DNA of 64,000 nt from Miscanthus floridulus. Its lineage: Eukaryota > Streptophyta > Magnoliopsida > Poales > Poaceae. Location: NCBI RefSeq assembly GCF_019320115.1, contig NC_089582.1, forward strand, positions 125,637,259-125,701,258. Direction: 5' to 3'. This document shows, piece after piece, positions 35,350-45,740 of this stretch. A program made the translations under genes and the position numbers. Below the pieces are notes generated by a model. That model searched no databases and had not been told where the DNA came from. It saw only the letters and a program-made list of their open reading frames with translations. Positions within the stretch are counted from its first letter, which is position 1, and every line of letters begins with the position of its first letter.

Positions 35350-38300
35350 ATCTCCCCCTTTTTGGTAATTGATGACAACTCTACAAAGATATGAAAATTA
35401 AGCTCTTTTGGATTCTTGTTGCTTGCCCAAGCAATTTTACCATGTGAAAATGATTTTGGACAAGTACCACAAATCCGCGATGGTAGTATTAGCTCCCCCT
35501 ACATATATGCTAGAGTATTTGGTTTGAAGTTCGCACATATGCATAGATTGAAATTATGGGAGAGTAATTACTACCAAATGATGCTAAGGTGTATAGAGTA
35601 AACCTTTGAAGTGTGATACCAATCGGAGTTACACCTTTAAGTTCATCCTTAGCACCATGGTTAGCTAGATAACACTTGGAAATAAAAAGCACTAGATACA
35701 TCATGAGATCAATATTAAAAGCAAGGTACTAGCATTTACTTGAAAAGCATACCAACTGTCTAGCTATCATCCTATGCATGCTAGTTTTCATTTCATCAAT
35801 CAAATTTTACAACTAGCATACATCACACAAGCATGCATATTGAATTTAAGAACTTATGCAATGCAAGCAAGCACATGAATATGAACATATCAAATGCAAT
35901 CAATCAAAGTTCATGAGCTTGCTCCCCCTACTTGTGTGCTTCTCTTGTCCAATAATTTTGATCCATCTCTTTTCTCCAATGTTGCTCCCTCTTTGTCCAT
36001 GTCCATGTCCAACCTCTATTTCTTTGAGCTTTCAATCTTTCCCAAAGCTTTTATATCTTATCTCTCCCCCTTGTTCAATCTCAATCTCAAAGCTTTCATA
36101 TCTTTGTAAAATCTCTCTCCCTTTGTCATCAATTCCCATAAAAGGTGTGCTTCTCATTGATGCAAAGGTATGTATTTGGGGTAGATGGTTGAGGCTTGAA
36201 TCTTGCATTTTTTATGGACAACATTTGATTGTTGGAATGACACCACTTGAAGATACCACTTGTAACTTATACCACTTGTATCTTGTGTAGGGCTTCTTGA
36301 GATACCATACATAGGATCTTTGATCTTGATATCAATTTGTGGTACACCTCCCCCTATGTGATAGCATGGGTCATCCATTTGATACACTTAAGCTCTTGTA
36401 GGTGAGGGATGCATTCTTCATTTGATGATCACTTAAAGTTGAGGATCACATGTGGAACCATCGTCTTGCATAATTGATACCATGTATAGATGTGATACCA
36501 CTTGAAAGAATCTTCTAGTATAGAACCATTTGTTGAATTTATCAATAAAAACCATTTCTTGAACCTTTGCTATCTTTATGGGTACCACTTATAGGATATC
36601 ACTTGTGAGTTGATCTAGACATCACTTATGAATTCTTGATGAAATACTTGAGTTTAGATACCATTTGAAACAAACAAACTAGATATCCATTTGCATTGTT
36701 GTCTTGTGCTTGTACTCTTATCACTATCATGAGCTTCTATGATTGACTTGAACTAAATTGATTTGCCTAAGCTTCCAAATCCGGTTTGAACCAATAAAAA
36801 GCTTCTTCACACCTCTTGCAAGGGTTATCTTGCCAATGTTGTACTTGTCACTTGTTAGCAATCCAAATTGAGTCAAGTACTTGGGTTCACTAGCTCATGA
36901 ACAAATTCATATACTAACCACTAGATCAATTAATCATTTAAGCAATAGTGGTAGGCTATGAAATTAAATGTTTCATTTGTTATGCATGATCCTATGAAGC
37001 ATGTACTATATGTACTAACCGCATACTAGTAAGGGATGGAATGATCATGCACATTATAATGATACCTTTGCTATGTTGGAGTAGAGGATAGTCACATTGA
37101 TTCTAATTCATTACTCCAATACCAATATGAAGTCCAATTATAAGCTTGATGAAGATCAATAAATACTATTTTGAATTCCATTCTTCACCCATATAAAATG
37201 AATAGCACTTATGATCAAGTGCACTTTCTTGTTGTGGTTGGCTTGCTTCTTCTTTTCATCTTTACTTGCATGAGAGCATCAATTTGAGAATACCACTTGA
37301 AATATCATGACTAGCTCTCTTTTGGGTGTTGCTTGCTTTTCTTGATTAACCCTTTTGATTTCTTCAACTAAGCATCTCAAATGTTCCTTGGATCACCACT
37401 TCCATGTTAGCCTTCCAAGTACCACACTTGGTTTACCTACATATAGGCGGCAAGCTCCTACACTAGGGAGAAGTGGCCTCTCTCCAAAGAACCATTCTTG
37501 ATACTCACTTGAAATAGCTTGATCGATCCAAGTGATGGACTTAACTTGATGAGTAACCTTAATTCCTTCTTTAAGTCCTTTTATTTCTACTTGTTTAAGT
37601 CATTTTCTTTCTACCAAATAATCTCTAATCATATCTAGAACTTAAACTTCATCTTCAACTTGAGTTTGATCTTGATCTTCATCTTGAGTACCAAAAGTGT
37701 GCAAAATACACTCCACAATCAAATGGCCTTGTATTCTTTGCTTGTCATGCTTCTAGATCATCTCAAAACCAAACTTAGGTACCTCAATCACTTGTAAACA
37801 TGTTTCCAACTTGAGGACCTTTCAATCAAAGTGACTCTAGATCAATCCAACATTTGTCACTTTTCTAGCATATTCTGTACCCTTCAAAGAAATAAGCATA
37901 TTTCCCAACGTACAAATCCAAATGCCATGAAATTTGGTGGAGGTGTGAATTACTAAGTTATCTAGCAGCTGTAAAAATTTGAGATTCATTTGACTTCTAG
38001 ATTGCTACCAGATTTCAATTCTTCCACCACTGCTACATGCTGAAAACTGCTACATTATAGCTGACAAGAACCACTACAAAACCGAAGTATTTCTTATCCA
38101 ACTTTCATGAAATTTATACAGAATCTCATACCATAAGTCTAGAGCATGTACACCAATTTTCATGTCAATCCAATAAGTTTTGATCACTCAAAAATGGTTA
38201 AAATCACAGCTCACTCAGATTTTCAATATAGGATAGATTTCATTCACTTGAGCTATACTTCATCAAATATGAATCAAACTTGAAACTAACTTGTTTGAAT

Positions 38301-38741
38301 ACTTCCATAAGACATATATCCATTCAATACACTTACTAAATGTCATTTTATGAACTTATCCAACACAAATCAATCCAAACTTGATTACTAAGCAATTATT
38401 CATTCAATCATCTTATAGCAAGCAACATTGCATATTTATCCAATTTAATCAACTCATATGCACCCAAATGAAATGATCAACAAGAGATATACCTAGGTTA
38501 GCTCATGATCATTCAACTAGCAAGCTTCAACTCAATTATTTGCAAGCCATCAAATATATCCAATGAATCACCAATAACTTGAATTATAGCACTTGTATGA
38601 TGTAGCACATTTGGACTTCACTCAATTATCATGGCATTGGGTTTGGATATGCACTAAGGCTTCATATCTTAACTCAACATATCATGATCAATATAAAATC
38701 AATTGAATTAAGTCTCCAATACCGATGGTACCTACAATCAA
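35350..38741 (-). other. Interior 1, long non-coding part where pol would be expected
   Basis: This 3.4-kb AT-rich segment lies between gag and the polypurine tract. I find no protease, integrase, RT or RNase H motif on either strand and no frame longer than about 145 codons. It is the position where pol sits in an autonomous copia element. The right part (from 37997) is the segment shared with interior 2. Confidence 0.7.
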
Positions 38742-40806
38742 TTATCCACTTTTTGAAGGTACCCAAACAAGTTTGGGTCCTCTCAAGTTAGGAGCAACAT
38801 ACTCAGGCAACACCTTAGTATAAGTAGTGAGATATTTTGCAATAGCAATCATACAGGTACCATTACCATCCATTCTAAGCACATTATTATCAACAATTGA
38901 AATAGGCTTAGAAATGTCACCTAGGGGATATGAATGTGCCATGTGTCCCCTTTTCCGGCATGAGTAGCACTTTCTCTTTGCTTGAGCCTTTTCTTCCTTG
39001 CTCATGTTGTGCTTCTCATTGCCTTGCTTCTCCTTGTTTGCTTGGGCCTTCTTCTCAAGCTTGTTTGGACAACCCAAAACTAGGTGGCCCAATGTGTCAC
39101 AACTATAGCATCTCATGTGAGCAATCTTCTCTATTTTCTCTTCTTTGTTCTTGCTCATTTGCTTTGCATCTTGATTCAATCTTGGACGTATTGCTCTTTC
39201 TCTTGCTTTTTCACCCCTTCTAGTTTTCTTCTTCTTTATCATCAATTCACCACCAACTTCATGGTTGATCTTAATTTGCTCTTGGGGTGTCTTTTTTTGC
39301 TCAACTTGTGGCTTTGGTTGAGGCACTTCTAGTTGTTTCACCAATTGCTTGATTGGGCACATTGAGGTAAGGTGACCCCAAGTGCGGCACTTGAAGCACT
39401 TCACATGCTTGAGCCACTCTTCTTCTTTTATCTTTTTTGAGCTTCTCAATGTTAGGGCAACCACTTGCAAAGTGTCCCGCTTCATGACACCGGTAGCATA
39501 TGGTATGAGAGAGCCTTCTTTGTTGTAGCTTCTTCATCTTTCTTTCTCTCTTTATTTCGCCCTTTGTCATCTTCTTCTTGAATCCAAGGCCACAATTGTC
39601 ACCATAGTTTCTTTGAGTCTTCAACATGTGCTCAAAGGTGACTTTTGAGTTGTAGCACCTCTCTAACTTGTTGCTCAATTTCTTCACTTGTTCATTGAGC
39701 TCATTTTTCTCCTTCAAAAGGTTAGTCTCACAAGACATAGAAGAAGAACAAGCATCTATATATGAAGACCGTGGCATATCTAATAAATCATCACAAGAGG
39801 TGGATACATGCTTCTTACCTACATCACAAGGGTTAGCAATAATATGTGATTGATTAATTGACTCATGTGATGAGCTTTCATTATTTTTAAGTTTCTTTAT
39901 AAACACACTAATGAGAGAAGCATGTTGTTCTAATAATTCATCATGAGATGCAAGTAGTGTCTCATGATTTAATTTTAGCTTATCATGTGAAGATCTAAAA
40001 GCATCAAGTAATTTCTTATGTTCTTCACAAGAGTTCTTTATAAATGAGTTTTCATTTTCCAATTTTAATGTTTTAGCTTTCTTATTTTCTAAAGACCTGG
40101 TTATGCTAGCAAGTCTACTAACAAGCTCATCATATGAATCAACATGATCAACTACATTAGCATTTGATACCTTGGTGTCACCTTGTGACATGAAACAATG
40201 TGGTGTAGTTGGAGAGCTTGTAGTAGCATCATCATTATGGCTTGAGCATGAACCAACATCGTCAAGATCACCACCAAGTGTGATTGAGGTAGAATCTTCA
40301 TATGCAATACTTGTGGCATCATCATCAACCTTGTCAAGTGAACTTGTAGTAGATCGATCATCATCATCATCACTTGATCATGAGGTAGAGCAATCTTCCA
40401 CAATCACCAAATTGTGGTTATACTCAACACACTCATGTACTTCCATCTTGTCATCACCCTCCTTGAATTTGCCATCATCACTTGTGGAGGAGTCACCGTA
40501 GAAGGCTTAGAGTGCCATCCACATATCATGAGCACTCTCCAAGTCCCATACACATCTAAAAACATCATCATGTAAAGCACACGTTAGATAATAAAGAGCA
40601 CGATGATCAAGTTGTAAGCAATCCTCTTGTGGTTGAGTTAGGTCATCCTTATCCAAAGCATTATGAGAAAAACCAACAACAATGATCCACCATTCCTTGG
40701 GACCCAAATCACGGAAATGATCAAGCATATGATGCTTCCACCGTGCATAGTGTGTGCCATCAAAAATGTGTGTATCGCAAACAACATCTAGCCTAAAGTT
40801 CACCAT
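38742..40806 (-). pseudogene. Gag of interior 1 (gag-only copia-type element)
   Basis: ATG 40806 (MVNFRLDVVCDTHIFDGTHY) opens the UBN2-type gag. A CAA-to-TAA change stops it at 40509, right after MWMAL, where interior 2 still reads on. The next open block (40191-39301) has the coiled coil and CYRCHEAGHFASGC. The last block (39485-38742) is in another frame with CFKCRTWGHLTSMC, CYSCDTLGHLVLGC and CYSCRKRGHMAHSY. The +1 shift occurs in the A-rich stretch near 39435, the same place as in interior 2. The frame ends with LVWVPSKSG, close to where pol starts in related elements. No pol follows. Confidence 0.82.
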
Positions 40807-40857
40807 CCTCTAGGGTCGGTAAAGACCACAAATGAGAGACCTCGCTCTGATGCCACT

Positions 40858-43408
40858 TGTAGGGTCGAGATGACAGACTAGAGAGGGTGAATAGTCTTTT
40901 CTAAAATTAATTACGCTGGCTAACCGAAACAAGTGCGGAATTAAAACTATCGGTATAGCCAAGACTACATCCCTCTATCTATGTTCTCTAGCAACTCAAT
41001 AAGATCCTAATTAAGCAACAAAGGTGTCGGGCTAGCTAGAGCTCACCTAACCAATTCTAGGAGCAAGGTCACACAAACCTATGCCACTGGTACTTCAAGC
41101 AATGAGAGAGCTCCTACACATGCTAGTAAGTAAAAGCACAAAGCCAACTAAGCTCACTAGCAATGCTCAATAACACGGCAACCAATGCAAAATTAGAGAG
41201 CGCAAATACTTAGCTACACAAACTAAGCAATGTAACTAACAAGGTTACACAAACCAAATTAGCCACACAAGGGAGCTACTTCTATGCTACACAAGCAAGA
41301 AGGTAACTAGTGAGCTACACAAGCTAACTAATTACAAGAGCAACTACACAAGCACAATATATATGAAAGCAATCACAAGCTTATGTAAAGGGATTGCAAA
41401 CCTACAAACCAACGGGAAGAATAAGGTTGACATGGTGATTTTCTCCCGAGGTTTACGTGCTTGCCAACACGCTATGTCCCCGTTGTGTCGACCGCTCACT
41501 TGGTGGTTCGGCGGCTAATTGGCATCACCCACTAAGCCCGCATGTCGGGCACCGCAAGAACCTACCCCAAAAGTGAGGGTAGCTCAATGACATGCTTAAC
41601 TAGAGTTGCTCTTTGCAGCTCCCATGGGGCGAGCACAATGCTCTTCTTCGGAGCACCGCACAAGCTTCTTGCGGGCTTCGATGAAGACCACCACCAAGCC
41701 GTCTAGGAGGTGGCAACCTCCAAGAGTAACAAGCACCACCGGTTTGCAACTCGATCACCTAGTGCCACTCGATGCAATCTCACAATACAACGCACTAGAA
41801 TCACACTCACTCGCAATCAATTTGCACTCTTGCAAGCACAAGTGAGTTAGAGGGTATCCAAGCACTCCTACATAAGCCACATAGGCATGAGGGTGCTCAG
41901 CAACCAGCCCAAGGTCGGCCACACACTACTTTTATAGCCCCAAGGGCTAAAATAGCCGTTACCCCTTCACTAGGCAAAACACGCACTGATCGAACGCGCA
42001 GGTCATAATGACCGGACACACAGGTCGCGGAGTCCGGTCGCTAGGATGACGCCACGCATCCCCTCCTTTCGAAGCCAACCGTTGGGCTTCAACGGCTTGC
42101 TCCCATGTGCACAAACTCTTGACCGGACGTGCCTAGGTCCACCGACCAGACACGCCAAGGCCGAGTCCGGTTACCAACACATTTCTGCACAACTGACTAG
42201 ACTCGCCTTTCTCCTACGACCGGACTTGACTCTCCCAGCGTCCGGTCACTTACAGAGAGGTTCCAGAGATGTTTTTCATAGACCGGACGTGTCTGGTCAT
42301 CACTGACCGGACTCTCCGTGCGTCCGGTCACTTCTGGACATGCTAAAAACATTGACCGGATGCTGTGACCGGACTCATAGGTGCTGACCGGACGCGTAGG
42401 TCGTAGAGTCCAGTCATAGACCTTACAGCGCTAAAACGGCTATAACTCTTAGCTCCAAACTCTGATTTCGATGATCTTGGACATTTTGGAAAGCTTACTC
42501 AAAGGGCTACACATCCCACATGCATACTTGATCCAAATCACAATGGATCAAAATAGTATTCCAATCCAAGGACCATCCTATAGTTCGGAGTACACCGAAA
42601 AACCTTTTTTCTCTTCTCTAAGTTGATTTATAACAACTCTAACTTCTTCTCCTTTGCAAATGTGCCAACACAACCAAGTGTGCACCACTATGTATATGTG
42701 TTTTAGCTTTTCACAAACATTTTTCAAAGGATTAGTCACTTAACTTGCCACGCCACTTGATCCTAGCGATGATGCAAAGTTAGATCACTCGAGTGGCACT
42801 AGATGACCGATATGCAAACAAGTTTGCCCCTCTTGATAGTACGGCCATCTATCCTAAACTCGATCATCAACTTCTCTACACACCTATGACCGGTGAAATG
42901 AAATACCCTAGGTTATACCTTTGCCTTGCACATTCCATTTCATCTCCTCCAACATCGATGCAACACATGCACCAACACGATCAACAATGATATGATCCAC
43001 TTCATATCATCACATGATCATATTAGTTTATCGATCTTGACTTTACTTGCTTTTCACTGTTGCCTTCGTCTATCAGCGCCAAGTCTTGCTTAAGCTTCAC
43101 CACCAAGCGGCCCATCGCTCCAAAGTCTCAGACTTGCCCTTCACGCTTGCAACCGGTCCATCAAGCCAAGTCTTGTCTTGATCTTCTCCACCTTGATCAC
43201 ATGACTTAATGCCATATCTCATTTGCAATGAGCTCCTTTATCATCACATGTGTGAGCTTTGCAACATCTCCAAGCCATTTTCATATATTAATGGCATATG
43301 TTGCTCACACATATGTACTTGTGGACTAATCACCTGTGTATCTCACATAAACACAATTAGTCCACTTAGGTTGTCACTCAATTACCAAAACCACACAAGG
43401 ACCTTTCA
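40858..43408 (-). repeat. Right (5') LTR of the array (2551 bp)
   Basis: Complete LTR, nearly the same length as the middle one. The two differ by scattered substitutions and small indels, by eye several percent. The outer end GGACCTTTCA is followed directly by the CCCTC target duplication. Confidence 0.9.
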
Positions 43409-43855
43409 CCCTCGGCCTCGCCCGACGCTTGGGTTGGTGCCCCAACACCTCGGGTAGGCACTCCGCCTCGCCCGACGCTTGGGTTAACGCTCTGCCTCGA
43501 CATTTGGGTTGGAACTCCACCTCACCCGACCCCTCGGTTGTGCCCGACGCTTGGGTTGGCACCCTGAAACCTCAGGTAGGCGCTCCGCCTCGCCCGACCC
43601 CTCAGGTTGGCGCTTTGCCTTGCCCGACCCCTCGTCCGTGGCCGATGCTTGGGTTGGCGCTCCGCCTCGCCTGACCCCTTGGTCGCGCCTGACGCTTGGG
43701 TTGACGTTCCACCACGTCCGACCCCTTGGTCGTGCCCGACGCTTGGGTTGATGCTCCGCCTCGACATTTGGGTTGGTGCTCCGCCTCGCCCGACCCCTTG
43801 GCCGCGCCCAACGCTTGGGTTGGTACTCCGTCTCGTTCAACAGCGACCCACGATC
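43409..43855. repeat. GC-rich tandem repeats of G1, right half
   Basis: Continuation of the repeat that starts near 28975. Units of roughly 45-65 bp contain CGCCTCGCCCGACCCCT and GACGCTTGGGTTGGCGCTC. Open frames here on both strands (for example 43484-43840 minus) just translate the repeat. Tandem repeats near the 3' end are typical of Tat gypsy elements. Confidence 0.8.
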
Positions 43856-43939
43856 TTACACCCACCGGGCGCGCTCGTGAAATGAGTATAAACATCCCCT
43901 CACGACTTCACAGAAGTCCCAAAAGGGCTCAGGGGCTCC

Positions 43940-44892
43940 TGTCTGGTTCATAAACCCGGGGTCCCCAATGGACCTACTTCCCTGCAAAAAACTTGGCCTA
44001 GCAGACTGCGTTGCGACAACGCACGCCTCCCGGGCCAGCCCAGATACATAAAGATAGGCCAGGGCAACGATCTGGTCCCCGACCGGAAGGCCTAGCCAAG
44101 GTGGGACATAGTCCGACTCCGGCCTCCTTTTCCGATCGGGGATACGCCGGACCTCTGCTCATGATTCTTCCCCGACCGACACGGTCGGGGCCAACTGGAA
44201 ACGACCGACCAGGGACGCCCGCTCGGTGAGGGCCCAGGGATCAGGCAAAGCAGATAAGGGCGGTGCCACCAGGCCATGCTAGACGGTCACTATGCAACCT
44301 TCCAGGCGTGTCAGAGCACAAACAGTATTGTAGGCGTCGACGTTTGCCGTACCAGGCGAACACGGTAGAGCCTATCACATGCGTCTGACATAAACAATAT
44401 TGTGGGCGCCGACGACCATCACGTACCCAACAGCGTGGGCAACCAGACTAGGTAGCACACATATCCATTCTCTCTTTCTCTAACGTGTAAGGCCATCCCC
44501 TTCAACTATAAAAGGGGATGCACTCTCTCCTCTCTGGAGGAGATTCTCTCTCGATCTGGTTATTCTGACTCTGATTCTCTAGCTCTCCTAAAAAAAGAGA
44601 ACCCGAATAGCTCAATAGCTCTAGAACTTTAAAGCTACCTAGAGCATACGCTCCAATACTTAGCGAATGTTAGAGCCCCCGTCGCTCTTGACCCTTCGGT
44701 TCAGAGTTCGACCGGGCCTTTAACACCCCCTTCTTATTCCTATTAGCACCTGGGCTCAAGAATAAAATCATCGACCGACTGAAACTGGACGTAGGGCACA
44801 TTGCCTGAACCAGTATAAATCATGTGTCATTGAGTGCTAGGCCACATCCGATCACAACGACTACAAATATTTAATTATTGGTCACTTTTCGC
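43940..44892 (+). repeat. 3' LTR of G1
   Basis: Begins TGTCTGGTTCATAAACCC after a short purine-rich tract (AAAAGGGCTCAGGGG). TATAAAA is at 44507-44513. Compared with the 5' LTR it lacks about 30 bp around 44735, and homology ends at CACTTTTCGC; the terminal ATCGACA is not recognisable. Confidence 0.87.
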
Positions 44893-44951
44893 TGTGTAGG
44901 ACTAATTAAAGAAATGTTACTTTTGTATTGTACGTGCTATCATTCTTATTA

Positions 44952-44992
44952 CTCCCTTCTTTTGAGAATAGTTGTTTGTTTTAGTAAGGGAG
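44952..44992. mobile_element. Very short Stowaway-like remnant
   Basis: CTCCCTTCTTTTG at the left and AAGGGAG at the right are flanked by TA on both sides (44950-44951, 44993-44994). At 41 bp it would be an internally deleted copy. Chance is not excluded. Confidence 0.35.
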
Positions 44993-45462
44993 TACTTATA
45001 TATGGGGGAAAAAAGGTGCAGAACCATAGTTAGAATGGGCCATTTGCGGTAATTCTGCCACAACTGTTGTTACTACGGTACTCTCTAACTACACTTTTTT
45101 CCTAATACGTGCATCATCATTATTGCCCCTGGTTTGACAAGGCAGCGCCGTATCCCCAACCTTTTGCCTAGACACTGGCAAATCCGCAATACTACAGCAG
45201 ACGTGGCCGATTGACCGTCGCGAGTTGACGCGAGCCGTCACAGCCTGCTGGTGCTGGGTGCTTGCACTGGTGGCCATGGACATGGTGCCGTCCGGTCGCG
45301 ATCGGAGTCGATCGAACAGATGTCGGCACGCACTGATTGGCCTGTGGGCTGGGTTGATGGACGTGCGGACAGCAACCGCCGCATCATCTTCTTCTTCTCT
45401 CACTGAGCTAGGCCAGCACACACAGCTAGTATACAGTACGCGCGCCGAGGCGATCAGGCGAA

Positions 45463-45737
45463 GGCCATGTTTAGTTCACACCCAACTCCCAATTTTGACA
45501 CTATGCAAAAGGAGGATTCCCCGTCATATCAAATTTGCGGTACATGCATGAAGTACTAAATGTTGATGAAATCAAAAACTAATTGCACAGTTTTGTTGTA
45601 TTTTACGAGACGAACGTTTTGAGCCTAATTAGTCAACGATTGGACAATTATTACCAAATACAAACGAAATAATACAGTGCGCGCTACAGTGTCAAAAGCT
45701 CCGGCGGCGCCAAATCTGTGGCCAACTAAACATGGCC
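45463..45737. mobile_element. Tourist-like MITE, 275 bp, TSD GAA
   Basis: Terminal inverted repeats are GGCCATGTTTAGTT and its inverse (AACTAAACATGGCC), flanked by GAA at 45460-45462 and 45738-45740. The interior shares ACTAATTGCACAGTTTTG, TTTACGAGACGAA and TACAAACGAAA with the element at 15174-15416, so both belong to one family. Confidence 0.82.
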
Positions 45738-45740
45738 GAA

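Larger units (their letters stand above)
29131..43408 (-). mobile_element. Tandem LTR-INT-LTR-INT-LTR array of a gag-only copia-type element, 14278 bp, TSD CCCTC
   Basis: CCCTC is present at 29126-29130 and 43409-43413, so the whole array entered, or now occupies, one target site in the G1 tandem repeat. In minus-strand order: LTR (43408-40858), interior 1 (40857-35350), LTR (35349-32796), interior 2 (32795 to about 29938) and a partial LTR (about 29937-29131). Each interior begins with AGTGGCATCAGAGCGAGG, a copia-type TGGTATCAGAGC primer-binding site. Interior 1 ends with a polypurine tract (AAAAAGGGGGAGATT). Both interiors encode gag with several zinc knuckles and no protease, integrase or RT. 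This fits the gag-only TR-GAG class described in plants; long LTRs and the gag type suggest the Maximus/SIRE branch, which I cannot prove. Confidence 0.87.
15646..44892 (+). mobile_element. G1: Tat/RIRE2-like Ty3/gypsy element, interrupted by two nested LTR elements
   Basis: Matching LTRs start TGTCGGGTTCATAAACCC (15646) and TGTCTGGTTCATAAACCC (43940). Between them, in gypsy order, are gag, protease, RT and RNase H on the plus strand, then an antisense ORF and a tandem-repeat-rich 3' region. Removing the two nested elements (21301-26258 and 29131-43408, each with a 5-bp TSD) leaves about 10 kb. Integrase is missing: sequence passes directly from RNase H to the antisense ORF near 26575. Every frame has stops, so the copy is dead. 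The 3' LTR terminus has lost its CA end and no outer TSD was found. Confidence 0.9.

Noticed and set aside
43374..43953. Repeated frames of 60-118 codons on both strands
   Set aside because: They translate the G1 tandem repeat and have no independent support.
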